A stretch of 64,000 bases of DNA. Source: Myxocyprinus asiaticus. Taxonomy: Eukaryota > Chordata > Actinopteri > Cypriniformes > Catostomidae. The position numbers were made by a program, and so were the translations under genes. Shown piece by piece: positions 1-10,486 of the stretch. Under the pieces are notes generated by a model. That model searched no databases. It worked only from the letters and a program-made list of their open reading frames with translations, and was not told where the DNA came from. The number at the start of each line of letters is the position of its first letter. Positions within the stretch are counted from its first letter, which is position 1. The stretch covers positions 25,994,501 through 26,058,500 of the forward strand of contig NC_059347.1 of NCBI RefSeq assembly GCF_019703515.2, in the 5' to 3' direction.

Positions 1-1502
1 CCAGAGGAGAGTGATGTGTGAACCCATTGAATAATTCTGTTGCATAGACTGGAAGGAACGCACACTTTTCCAGCAGGACATTCGGGAGGGGAAGTTTCCT
101 CTTGTTGAACGTGTTGAATCTCCTCCATGATATCCCACTGGATGGGTGCGATGATGATGGAGGAAGGTAGAATCCTCTCCGGACTAATATGTGTCTTAAC
201 AGATTCATAGATACGTGTCAATGCATCGGCTTTACTATTCTTACTTCCAGGATGATATGTGACCGTGAAATTGAACCGAGTGAAGAAGAGCGCCCATCTA
301 GCCTGGCGAGGATTCAATCTCTTGGCTTGCTTAATATATTCCAGATTTTTATGATCGGTGATGAATTGAAATGGATGAAGTGCGCCTTCTAGCCAGTGTC
401 TCCACTCTTCTAGGGCGGCCTTGATAGACAGTAACTCTTTGTTACTGATGTCGTAATTGCACTCTGTAGATGTTAGTTTCCGGGAGAAGAATGCACAGGG
501 GTGTAGTTTGCCTGGGTTTCCATGACTTTGGGAAAGGACAGCACCAATTCCCGTATCAGAGGCGTCGACCTCTACAATGAAGGGAAGTTGAGGGTCGGGA
601 TGCTTGAGAATGGGCGCAGAGGTAAAACTGGATTTGAGTCTATTGAGGGTGGTTGTTGCTGCTTCTGTCCATGCTAACTTCTTGGGTTTTCCTTTAAGAA
701 GAAAGGTGATGGGTGCAGCAATGGTACTGTATTTATGGATGAATCTGTGGTAGAAATTAGCGAAGCCTAGAAATCGTTGTAATTCCTTTACCGTGGTGGG
801 TGTGGGCCAGTCAATGATGGCTTTTACTTTGTTGAGATCCATTTCCACTCCGGATTGGATAATATTATATCCCAAGAATGTGGTGGAAAGGACATGAAAT
901 TCACACTTCTCGGCTTTGACGAAAAGATTGTTCTGGAGTAGACGTGACAAGACATTTCTTACTTGGTAGATGTGTTCCTCCATTGATCGTGAATAGATCA
1001 AGATGTAATCTATGTAGACTATCACATATTGATTCTGGAGGTCCTTGAAAACTTCATTGATGAAATATTGGAAGACAGAAGGTGAGTTGGATAGTCCGTA
1101 TGGCATTACCAAGTATTCATAGTGCACCCTGGTGGTGAGAAAGGCTGTCTTCCATTCATCACCCTCTCGTATTCTGATGAGGTTGTAAGCAGATCTGAGG
1201 TCCAGTTTAGTGAAGTATCTGGCCTCTCGTAATTATTCCAGGGAAGAAGGAATAAGTGGGAGTGGATGGTGGTTCTTGACAGTAATTGCAATGAGTGCTT
1301 GATAGTCAATACAAGGTCTTAAGATGCCATCTTTTTTGTCAACAAAGAAGAATCCGGAAGCAGCTGGAGAAGTAGAGGGTCTAATAAATCCATAAGATAG
1401 GGCCTCGTTAATGTACTCCTGCATTGACTTGGTCTGGGATGGACAGTGGGTAAACATGGCTCTTGGGTGAAGTGTTAGGAAGAAGATTGATGGCACAGTC
1501 AC
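1..1502 (-). pseudogene. Gypsy reverse transcriptase-RNase H, nonsense-interrupted, runs off window
   Basis: The RT N-terminus ([21 protein letters not shown], near 1385-1325) is followed by an in-frame TAA at 1235-1233. From there to base 1 the same frame is open for about 410 codons: [15 protein letters not shown] (about 1215-1170), the [15 protein letters not shown] motif (about 1110-1070), the active-site loop at 1016-1005, connection residues, and RNase H beginning with [16 protein letters not shown] (about 572-525). The RT box reads YIDY where YIDD is expected, so the second metal-binding Asp is lost. RNase H shows an intact first Asp and a terminal [14 protein letters not shown] motif (about 260-215). 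Additional frameshifts lie around 1440-1530. Confidence 0.93.
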
Positions 1503-2195
1503 AGGATCGAACTGGGTGGCTGTGTCTCTTTACAAAAAACCTCCGCTAAGTCAGCATACTCATTGGGGACATTGTTCGGCAATGAAGGGAGGTTCTCGGT
1601 GAGATGAGTTGTGCAGACTGTAAACTTGGGTGGCAGTTCCAGACAGTGGAGATGACAGTGAGGAGACCAACAGATTAAGTCCTTGTTTTTACATGAAAAC
1701 TGGGGTTTGTGAGCGGATAACCAGGGATATCCAAGAATCACTGGGTTTTGTGGTGAGGAAATAACATACAGAGTGATTTCTTCTATGTGAAGCAGACTGA
1801 CTTGGAGTTTTAGGAAGAGTTTGATGAGTGATATTACCTTTACTGATGGGACCATCATCAACAGCAGTTACAGTAATAGGTGGTTCGAACTTGGTCGTGG
1901 GGATGTTAATTTGCTTCACTAAGTCCTGATGTATCACATTAGCAGCAGCTCCTGAGTCAATTAACGCTGAGAAATGATATTCTTGGTTAGCTATGGACAA
2001 AATAATGGGTAGTGACAAGCCTTGACTGATTGTTAGAGGGTTAAAGATGTGACTCACTCGATAACGTTGTGAAAAGGTGGTAACAGGTTTGACGGGGCAG
2101 TTGGAACAGCGATGACCTGGTTCACCACAGTAGAAGCAGAGGTTATGGAGTAATCGTCTTCTACGTTCATCTTGAGACACACAAGTTTGTCCTAT
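1500..2195 (-). pseudogene. Gypsy nucleocapsid zinc knuckle and aspartic protease, frameshifted
   Basis: The frame continues from gag into a canonical CX2CX4HX4C zinc knuckle ([14 protein letters not shown], about 2140-2100), the nucleic-acid-binding part of Gypsy nucleocapsid. It is followed by a retropepsin-like site [12 protein letters not shown] (about 1965-1930), with the DSGA catalytic motif. The typical downstream motif ILGYPWL (about 1740-1715) is in a different frame, so a frameshift lies near 1830. The second frame ends at about 1499 after [12 protein letters not shown], a segment that normally links protease to reverse transcriptase. The protease would cleave the gag-pol polyprotein; this copy cannot do so. 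Confidence 0.88.
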
Positions 2196-3023
2196 TTACA
2201 TAGTCTCCGTAGGTTGCTGCTGACTTGGTAGTTGAACTGAGGTTGTAGGTACATGACATGGCAAGGAGGTATTGAAACATGGTTGCAATCGTAAGAGATT
2301 GTCTAGTCTGATAGCGAGGGTAATGTACTGAGAGAAGTTGAGGGAGTTATCTCTGCATACCAATTCAGCCTGGAGTTTGGCTGACAGACTAGAATGCAAG
2401 ATGTGTTTCAATGCGATGTCATTAAATCCGCTCTGTGCTGCAAGAGTGTGAATCTGTATGGCATGGTTGGAAGCAGATTCATTGCCTTGATGTAGCTGAG
2501 TGAGCCGAGTTGCTGCATCCATGCATCCCGCAGGATATTGAAAAACATCACAAATCAATGTAGTAAAATGACTGTAAGATTGTTGAATATGTGCATCATG
2601 ATCCCAAACAGCCGTAGCCCACTCTAATGCCTTCCCAGTTAGTAAAGTCATGATAAATGAGCATTTCAACTTATCCAGGTTAAACATATCAGGTTGGTTT
2701 GAGAACTAAATTGAACACTGTTGTAGGAAACAAGTACAGTTATCAGGAGAGCCATCAAACTTATCAGGAAGAGCAAATCTTACCGGATAATGGCGTGGTG
2801 CAGGAAGGGACCGAATATATTGGTTTAGCTGGTCATTGGTGGCTTGTAGCATTAGCAGCTGGTGTTGAAAAGCTTTGAGCAGCTCATTCTGATACTCAAT
2901 GGTTGAAAGGAATTGAGAGACATCCGCTGGAACCGAGCCAGGCGAAGTATTTTGTAAGGATGAGGTAGGCTGAGAGGATTCCATTTGTGGATATTTATTA
3001 GAGGGATTGAACAAACAATCCAA
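2196..3023 (-). pseudogene. Gypsy gag-like capsid region, interrupted
   Basis: Gag of a Ty3/Gypsy element packages the element RNA in cytoplasmic particles. The reading begins near 3023 or at an internal Met a few codons later. It has a polar, Gln/Leu-rich segment that could form a coiled coil (about residues 45-75), then the motif [12 protein letters not shown]. After an in-frame stop at 2706-2708 the same frame resumes with the capsid signature [16 protein letters not shown] (around 2650-2610) and ends at a second in-frame stop at 2196-2198, just ahead of the zinc knuckle. Because frame is kept across both stops, these look like point nonsense changes in a once continuous gag-pol. The exact start is uncertain. 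Confidence 0.88.
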
Positions 3024-3033
3024 ACAGTATTCA

Positions 3034-3037
3034 TTAA
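3034..3037. other. TTAA target site at 5' end of piggyBac copy A
   Basis: The TTAA tetranucleotide immediately precedes CCCTTACTAGCC, which matches the end of piggyBac copy B (CCCTTACCAGCC at 32259). piggyBac transposases insert at TTAA and duplicate it. It lies just upstream of the gag start of the Gypsy relic, so piggyBac appears to have inserted into that element's 5' region. Confidence 0.85.
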
Positions 3038-3379
3038 CCCTTACTAGCCCGAGAGTTCAAATTTGGGAGCAATTATTTCCATGGTTCCTGTCTCAGTATC
3101 TTCGCCGTCCAATCACCGATTTTATTTCTGAATACTGCCAGATATTCATCACAATATTAACTAAAAGCACATATGATTGGTTAAGGGGTTAATGGGCGTG
3201 AATAATAAGTGTATCATCATCATCGTCATCCTCCATTTGCCTGGGTGGAGCCAGAGAGGATACGCCAGGAGATTACCTCCAGTGTTGGACTTACTGCTTC
3301 AAATTGAAATCTGAGGCAATCTTTCAAGGTAAGACAAGTTATTTAACATGTGTTGTCAATATTGTCTATTGAAAGTCAA

Positions 3380-3815
3380 AATGTTTTAGTTACGAAGCAT
3401 TTATTTGTAGGAGTAACGCTAGTTATTTCTGGAAAAAATGACATGACCGTCGGCGTTCATCGGACAGGCAGCTAGCCTCTATTTTTAAGCAAATTTCTTT
3501 TTAAGTACAAATACTATGTACATTTTTAGCTAAATATCAATAACTTTTTTGGCCAATTTTGACACTTGTGGAAGATAGTCAAACCTTTTTCGTTACGAAG
3601 CATTTATTTGCGCTAGCTAGTTTTGTTCTGGAAAAAGTTACGTGACATGACTTCTTTTTATATAAATGTTTTTTTTTTTGTTTTTTGTTTTTTTGGCAGT
3701 TTCTGTGAAACTTGCTAAAAAATATTAGCTATCAATACTATGTACATTTTTAACTAAATATCAGTAACTTTTTTTGCCAATTTTGTCGCTTGTGAAAAAT
3801 CCGCCTGAAGTAATG
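3380..3815 (+). repeat. Subterminal direct duplication in piggyBac 5' leader
   Basis: The phrase GTTACGAAGCATTTATTTG occurs at about 3390 and again at about 3593, each followed by a TTCTGGAAAAA-type phrase and a block ending in the GCCAATTTTG phrase. Copy B carries the same duplication at about 32609 and 32835. Subterminal repeats are common transposase-binding or spacer sequences in DNA transposons; that role is inference here. Confidence 0.7.
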
Positions 3816-4163
3816 TGAGGCAGAGAGCAGACGCTGTTCAGACCTTCTTTTTTTTTTTTTGACGTTGTTCAGACCTGCCTGGAAACTGGCCTGCTAGTTA
3901 GATAAGTTACCAAGCTTGTTGATTTTCCCATGTAATAAAAAAATGGTAGATATATTTCTAAATTTAGCAGATTGCCTTACCCATCCATCACACAAACATG
4001 ATTTTAGATTGTGTGTAGCTTCCTGTTCACAAGGAAAGTGTGAGAGGGCTGTCTGTAGTTGGACATTCTGCTTAGTCTGCAAACCTTTGGCGACTATTCA
4101 CTGTATGGATTTGTGAAGAACACACTGCTGGCTACCAATTCTGTACTTTTTTCTGTTGTAGAG

Positions 4164-6079
4164 ATGGATAGAGACTATGGCTCCCTGCTCAGCACTCTCA
4201 AGAGGAAGAGGCAGCTGGCTGCTGATGAGCTTAGGTTCATAGCAGAGGAGGACATGGCTCATGAGGGCATGAGCACACAGGAGGAAGATCTGCTGGACCA
4301 GGAACTACTGCAGGAAGACCCGGACCATGAGGAGATGGAGGATGAGATGGAACCTGATCCCCAGCCAAGACCATCAGCTGGGTATGTATGAATGTGTATG
4401 TATTGTTTGTTTCTATTTCTCATATGACTGATACTCACAGTAACACTAACACTGTTACTTTTATTATTTTGGGTATGGCTAGCCATTCTCACACAGGTCC
4501 CAAGTCAGCTAGAAAGCATAAATGCTTCCCTGACTCCGTTTCTTATCCCTTGTATTCTGACATCGATTCACAGGCACCAAAACCTCTCCCATTTAAACCT
4601 AGCCGTCCATTTGGTATTGACTTAGGTAGCGTGCGTCAGGCTGTGCGGTCAACCTCCAATATGGTGTTGTGAGAAATTGACTTTTTCATGCTGTTTTTTA
4701 CTCAGGCTGTAGTTGCTGAGATATGCAGCTTTACAAATGGTCAGGGGTGGGAGCTCATCCTAAACTGTCCATCATATTCCAGTTGCCAAGGACCTTGGAT
4801 GGAGGTGAACCCCGATGAATTTTACAAATTTCAGGGTCACTTCAGGGCTCGTGGGCAAGGGGATTTATGTTGCGTGTCCGCTACAAGGCTATTTTAGCAG
4901 CTTTACATGTTGTAGACCCTACCACAGAGTATAATCAGGATCGCCTTAGGAAGTTGTGTTATCTTATGGACCACCTCAAACAAAAATGCCAGCAGTTCTT
5001 TCAGTCTAACCAAAATCTCGCAATAGATGAACGTATGGTCAAGTCTAAAGCTCGGTCAGGATTTAAACAATACATGAAGGGCAAGCCTACTCGTGGGGTT
5101 TTAAACTATGGGTAATTGCAACATCAGACTTGGAGTATACTCTCGACTTTAATGTTTACACAGGTAGTCATGATGGGCGTGTCACTGACTTGGCTACCAA
5201 AGTAGTTGAATCATTACTGCAGCCATACAAAGACCAGGGCCACAATGTTTGGTTTGACAACTTTTACATGTCCCCAGCTCTTATGGTTAAGTTGTTAGTA
5301 ATGGGAACTAATGCCTGTGGGACATGCAGGGTGAATCATAAACTGTTTCCTGCAGAATTTAAAGACATCAAAAGATGGGAACGCTCGTGGGGATGAGGTG
5401 GTGTAGGATTAAGGGGAATATACTTGTAATTCAGTGGAAGGACACACGTGCAGTTACATGTCTCTCCAATTTCCACAATGCGAATGGCTCAACCGAAATT
5501 ACTAGGTTTGTAAAAAATTATGATGACTGGACAAAATAGTAGCCCTCCAGTCCACTGTCATCAGTAATTATAACAAAAAACATGGGCGGTGTTGATAGGT
5601 CAGACCAAATGATAAAATCTTACAACGTCCTACAAAAAGCTTAGAAGTGGTGGAAGACTCTTTTTTTCCACTTCATAGACAATGCCATCGTCAATATTTT
5701 CATATTGTTTAAGGAATGGCAACACATTCATGCGGCACCAGAGTATGAGCATAGACCGGTGAACTTAACCCAGATAGATTTCAGAGAAAACCTGGCTCGT
5801 CAGCTGGGAGGTATCGATATTCACGCAAGTTTCCCTTTGCATACACTAAAGCCTGTAGTCCCTCCTTCGTCATCACTCCACACAGCCCATGTCCCTAAAT
5901 TTGAAGAGTCTTCTAAGAGATGTTGGCTATGCCATCAGAATAGTAGGACTGAAAATAAAGCTAAAATATCTTGTTGCATGCTGGAACGTAATGGCAAAAG
6001 ACTTTGCTTGGTTCGCGATAGGAACTGTTTTCAATCTTGGCACTCAGCTGAGTGTGACCAGTTTCGCCAAGAGGCCTAG
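4164..6079 (+). pseudogene. piggyBac transposase (DDE_Tnp_1_7 type), copy A, degenerate
   Basis: The start ATG at 4164 opens an acidic N-terminus (MDRDYGSLLSTLKRKRQL..., rich in Glu/Asp) that ends at 4391. A second block (about 4497-4672) and a third (from about 4706) follow in other frames; the gaps end in CACAG or CTCAG and may be introns or frameshifts. The RNase H-like core keeps all three catalytic Asp codons: AIDERM (5026-5028), WFDNFY (5256-5258) and GVDRSDQM (5594-5596). The core is scrambled by frameshifts, and about 90 bases present in copy B are missing near 4830. The C-terminus (about 5910-6050) has a Cys/His-rich finger of the type used by piggyBac to bind its ends. It cannot encode a full transposase as it stands. 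Confidence 0.93.
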
Positions 6080-6350
6080 GTTGGGCTGTGTTTACTGGTG
6101 TTGTCGTCCTCCCCCTCCCCTCTTTTCTCCCTCTTTTCTCTCCACAGGTATTGCAGTTGTTGAGTATTTAAGAATGTATATGTATTCTGTTCCTGCATTC
6201 TTTATTAAAAATGTATTTACTGTAGATAGATCGAAAGTTTGATTTTGTATGTTTTGCTGTGTAATTTGTGTGTAATTCTAATGTTCAAATTAAATAAAGT
6301 GTGTGTTTTATTGTACACATAAAATTTATATTTTAGTGTTTGTGTCTGTT

Positions 6351-6562
6351 GTTATGCGCAGGGTATGAACTGGACATAGCAACGACAAGGCCGGGTCTTC
6401 CTGATCTGAAGGGAGTGCTTGCAGTTTCACCACCTGGTCTCGAAAGGGAGTGGTGGGAACTTTGGGCACGTAACCAGGCTGGGGTCTTAAGATCATGTGA
6501 GAGTGTGCCAGCCCGAACTCCAGGCATTCACTGGTGACAGAGAGCACCTGTAGGTTAACCAA
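6351..6562 (-). pseudogene. DIRS-type tyrosine recombinase fragment
   Basis: The minus strand reads NLQVLSVTSECLEFGLAHS followed by a segment with LALLCPV-like wording. It matches the recombinase region of DIRS element A at about 13840-13890 almost word for word (GDLEVLSVTSECLEFGPAHS). Both ends are abrupt: piggyBac copy A is to the left and a Gypsy reverse transcriptase to the right. No inverted repeat or other DIRS segment is present, so this is a junction scrap, not an element. Confidence 0.8.
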
Positions 6563-6583
6563 AACTACCTGTCACTCCTGTGC

Positions 6584-7257
6584 TATTTAGATTACTTACA
6601 TATGTTTGGCAAGACTGAAAAGGAAGCACTCAACCACCTGGAGATGGTGTTTTCTCGGCTTAGAAAGAATAACCTGAAATTGGCACAAAAAAAAAAAAGT
6701 AATTCCTTTAAGTAATTTCTTGAGGAAAACTATGAGGTTTTTGGGACATGTTGTAACTGAGAGAGGCATCGCAACTGATCCATCAAAAGTGTCAGCAATC
6801 AGTGAAATCAAGCTAGCAGATCTGATGGCTGAGGATGGGAAGTCTCCATCACCAACAAAAGTAAACTTTTTCCTTGGGATGGCAAATTATTATTCCCACT
6901 TCATTGAAGGCCTCTCAACTCTAGCAAAACCATTGTTTAAACTGACTGTTGGACAGAAGGTCAGGAGGAAAGGTGGAAAAGGGGCTTAGTTTGCTTCAAA
7001 ACCAAGACGTTTAAGCCCTGAAGACTGGACTGTAGAGTGTGACATGGCTGTGGAAAAGATCAAGTATACGCTTGCTCACACTGTTGTTTTGGCCCACCCA
7101 GACTTTGAGACCCTTCCTTTTGTCCACTGATGTGTCAATGGATGGGTTAGGTGCAGTCTTGAGTCAGATCTCAGAAGGCGAGAAAAAGCCTAGACCAGTG
7201 GCCTTTGCAAGTAAAACCCTGTCAAGAGCCCAGTCCCATTACCTTGCTCACAGGTAA
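6584..7257 (+). pseudogene. Gypsy RT 3' part and RNase H, interrupted
   Basis: The first recognisable codons are YLDYLHMFGKTEKEALNHL, the RT active-site loop, with Tyr replacing the second Asp of YLDD at 6593-6595. The RT thumb motif MRFLGHVVTERGIATDPSKV follows at about 6731-6790, then an FFLGMANYYSHFI phrase. RNase H appears at about 7126-7257 (STDVSMDGLGAVLSQI, then PVAFASKTLSRAQSHY) in another frame and ends at a stop near 7255. An A-run at 6687-6698 and several stops break the frame. RNase H would remove the RNA template during reverse transcription; this copy is dead. Confidence 0.9.
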
Positions 7258-7597
7258 GTAGTGAAGGAGTGAAAGCTGTTTTGCAGTCCTGTATAGATTG
7301 GGAAGCCAGCAGTCCAGTCCGAATTGTTCATCTAGCCCAATGCTCCAACAATTTGATCAATGTAGGTGTTGGCAAGCTTCCAGTCTTTTCTGTGGAGGGG
7401 ATAAAAATGAAGCAGAAAGAATCACATTGTGAACACGTGTTGTGTTTTTCGTTAACAGGAAGAGGAGACCATCACATAGAGAAAGGGATAATGAAACTGC
7501 ATCAGTAAGGAGACTGTTGAAACATTGGGAAAAGCTTGAAGTGAAAGATGGAGTTCTCTATTGCAAGTCCAAGGATAGGGTTGTACTTCCCCATTAG

Positions 7598-8648
7598 TTG
7601 AGAACTACTGCTCTTAGAGGGACTCATGATGATGCAGGTCATCAAGGACAAAGCAGAACCCTTCACCTGATCCACCAGAGGTTTTTATGGTCAGGTATGG
7701 ACACAGATGTCAAAAATTATGTTTCACGTTGTAAACGCTGTGTAGTTGGAAAGACCCAGGAACCTGAGGCTAGGGCTCCACTAGAATCCATCAGAACAAG
7801 TGCACCACTTAAGCTTGAATATACTTTACAGATTTCGGGGCGGCAGAGGGAACACATGTTAAGAGCAATGGCATGCTTGACATAACAGACCATTTTATGA
7901 AACTGGCCCATGCGTTCCCTTGTCCAAACCAGACAGCCAAAGTAGTGGCTCAGAAGTTGTGGAAGCAGTTTTTTTTTTTTTTTTTTTTTTGTATATGGCT
8001 TTCCACAGAGAATATCATTAGACAAAGGAGCCAATTTCAAGAGCAAATTGATTGCTGAGTTGTTGCTGGTGTCTGGTGTCCGTAAGTCCCGTTCCATGCC
8101 ATATCATCCCATGGGTAATGGGCAGACAGAAAGATTTAATCGCACACTTGGCAATATGATCTGCTCTCTGCCTCCTCAAGCAAAGGAGAGATGGCCCCAA
8201 ATGATACATACACTCACATTTTCCTACAATTGTACCACCCATGAAACAACAGGGTTTGCATTGTTCTACTTGATGTTTGGAAGGATATCCACGTTACCAG
8301 TAGACATCATGTTTGGAAGTGCCCTCAGACTTGAGATAAGTATGTGAAGTCTCTTCACAAAGACCTTAGGGAGGCTGTACAGATTGATCAAGACAACACT
8401 ACTGACGCCCAGAGAAAACAGATGGAGTACACAAAAGGATCCAAAGTTGCTCCACTGGAGATTGGAGACCATGTCCTCCTGGCAAACAAGAAGGAAAGTT
8501 AGCAGATTTATGGAATTCACAAGTCCATGTGATTACGTGGAAAGATCCATCATTGCCCATCTACAGAGTTGAGGACCCCACCTTGAAGAAAAGTAAGGTG
8601 GTTCATCATAACTTCCTCCTTCCAGTCAATTTCCTTCCTTTGGAATAG
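7598..8648 (+). pseudogene. Gypsy integrase, frameshifted but with all catalytic residues visible
   Basis: An HHCC zinc-binding domain is seen at about 7622-7755 (HDDAGHQG then CKRC). In shifted frames follow the core residues: Asp in TDF (about 7833), Asp in LDKGANFKS (about 8018) and Glu in NGQTERFNRTL (about 8120-8150). A T-run at 7969-7990 sits inside the core and destroys the frame. The C-terminus reads GDHVLLANKK (about 8465) and ends NFLLPVNFLPLE with a stop at 8646-8648. Integrase joins element cDNA to the chromosome. The D, D, E set shows true integrase ancestry even though the copy is inactive. Confidence 0.9.
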
Positions 8649-9690
8649 CCAGAAGTTGAATCCACAGTCTTCTCAACAGTCTCGGAATAGGAAAGATGTG
8701 AGACAAAAGATCCACAGGTCTCTGTTCAGTACAGAAAGATAAAGGAGCAGTAGAATAGCTGCTTGGATCCTACAAGGCCTAAACCTAAGAGCATTTCAGA
8801 GCACTGGAGAACAAACTGTGTTTAAAAAGAGCAGTGAACACTGTTAGTCAAAAGAGGAAATTAGCTATTTCTACCAAAAATGGAAGTGAAAACTGTGAGA
8901 GTCCTAGTGATGAAAGTGTTGCAGATGACATGAATTGTGACAATGACCATTCTATTGATGACGAGAACAGTATATCTGAACTGGAAAAATGGAGAAAGCA
9001 AAAGTAAAGGAATGCTCCAAGAGTCTGTGAGCAGCCAGAGTGTTCAAGCAGAATCAGTTGGCCTGTCAAGTGATGCTAGCCATTTGAGCAGATCAGTCAG
9101 AAGCTCTAGGCATCAAGCCTCAAGTAATAAAATTAGACATGACCAGAAAATAACCCCAAGAAAAGTGACCAAGTCAGACATGACATGATACCAAATAAAG
9201 AAACAGTGAGAACCAGAGCAGGATGACTATTGAAACCTTTTAGGAGATTACTTGAGTGTATATGTATGATAATGTCTGAACCTGGACAAAAAGATCCCTA
9301 AGCAGAGTTGCTCAGAATTATGTCAAGTTAAATGGGGAGTTCAAATGATCCTTAAAGTCAAATTTAGAGTTCATGTTAAAAAATTAACAGAATTAAGAAT
9401 GGGGAGAACTTTAATAGGATTTGAGAAATACTTTATTTGGGGGTGTATGGTTATTTGTATAAGGACATATTTCATGTGCCAGGTATGTTGTCACTGAGCT
9501 CTGCTTAAAAGTGTAAAAATGTAACAAATTAAGTCAAGTTTTTGATCAGTAATTATGAATTAAGTGTTTTATGCTGGATTGGGTTTTTGGATTGAGTGCC
9601 CTCTTCCTCGGGTTGGGATGAGGATAGGAAGTCTCCCGAGGCACAGGCTGTTATCAATTCTTTTTATTTAAGGGCTTGTCTGACTGTCAG
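8649..9690 (+). other. Gypsy C-terminal tail and 3' noncoding region, possible LTR
   Basis: A fragmentary acidic and Ser-rich reading (about 8833-9188) may be the far C-terminal tail of pol in shifting frames. Beyond it lies AT-rich DNA with purine runs at about 9398-9412 and GGGGG at about 9438. An LTR could start near TGTATGG at 9444, but no second LTR is present to confirm it. I see no independent gene here. Confidence 0.4.
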
Positions 9691-10486
9691 TTCGTAATGT
9701 AGTGAATGAGGATCAGCACCCAAGTGCAGAGTTAAAAAACAAAACAAAGGATTTATTAACAACACAGAAGGGCAAAAACAAACCAAAACTCCCTCAAGGG
9801 GGAAAAAAATTAAATATAAACTACCCCGTAGGGGAAAAAGGTAATCCAGGGCTGGGGCAGAAGACAGCGGGGAATAGGACCGACCGGACCAGGTAGGGAT
9901 AAACAGGACAGGAAACTAGACCGACCGACAGACTGACTGTAATAAACCACCACACAGGGCTGGACGAACAAAGACGAACCGGCACTGGACAGCAAATACG
10001 AGGAGACTGAAATAGAGAGAGAAATCAAACTAGTTAACAGGGGACAGGTGAGGCAAATTAACTAATAATAAGCAAACAAGGAGGCGAGGTATGACGTAAG
10101 ACAGAGAGACACGCCATGATACAGAAACAAAACAAAGCCATGTACTCTCACAAGACAACAAAACACCCGAATGGCATGAGCGCACATCACCAAGACAAAA
10201 AGGCAATATATGCCCATGCCAACTGACAAACAAGATGAGAGAATGTGTAGCAATGCCAAACAAAACGATGCCATGAATTCTCACACTAAACGAAACCTGA
10301 GCGATGCATGCAACAGGCGACAAAAACAAAACAGGACACCTGTGTGAGAGTTTGGCGACACACACACCCGACACCTTAGACCGAAGTGACCGAACCTCAG
10401 CACAACATGAAGACAGCTCGCGACTTGGGTGCACAACTCAAAACGAGTGTGACACGAGGCACACCTGCATTCGCGAGAGCCGGACA

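Larger units (their letters stand above)
1..3033 (-). mobile_element. Ty3/Gypsy retrotransposon relic, 3'-truncated by window edge
   Basis: Read on the minus strand, this block has the order gag, zinc knuckle, protease, reverse transcriptase, RNase H, which is the Ty3/Gypsy order up to the point where integrase would follow. The integrase and 3' LTR would lie left of base 1. The 5' UTR and 5' LTR are absent because a piggyBac element abuts the gag start at TTAA 3034-3037. Gag and pol appear to have been nearly one continuous frame, now broken by in-frame stops (2706, 2196, 1233) and frameshifts near 1830 and 1440-1530. The element is certainly inactive. Family-level assignment below Ty3/Gypsy is not attempted. 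Confidence 0.93.
3038..6350 (+). mobile_element. piggyBac-family DNA transposon, copy A (3'-truncated)
   Basis: The 5' terminus CCCTTACTAGCC follows TTAA, a long untranslated leader follows, then a decayed transposase (4164-6079). The sequence aligns by eye with copy B at 32259-36165 throughout, but homology stops near 6350 in the 3' untranslated region. There a DIRS recombinase fragment begins, so the 3' inverted repeat and second TTAA are missing. Copy A is therefore a broken relative of copy B, and could only move if the 3' end were supplied elsewhere, which is not seen. Confidence 0.93.
6568..9690 (+). mobile_element. Second Ty3/Gypsy relic, 5'-truncated, plus strand
   Basis: The element begins abruptly at the RT active site (6584) and continues through RT thumb, RNase H, zinc-binding integrase N-terminus, integrase core and C-terminal tail, in Ty3/Gypsy order. 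Gag, protease and most of RT are missing. The frame is broken many times. The 3' noncoding part (8649-9690) may include an LTR, but I could not fix its borders. It differs clearly from the Gypsy relic at 1-3033 in protein wording, so the two are separate families. Confidence 0.9.
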
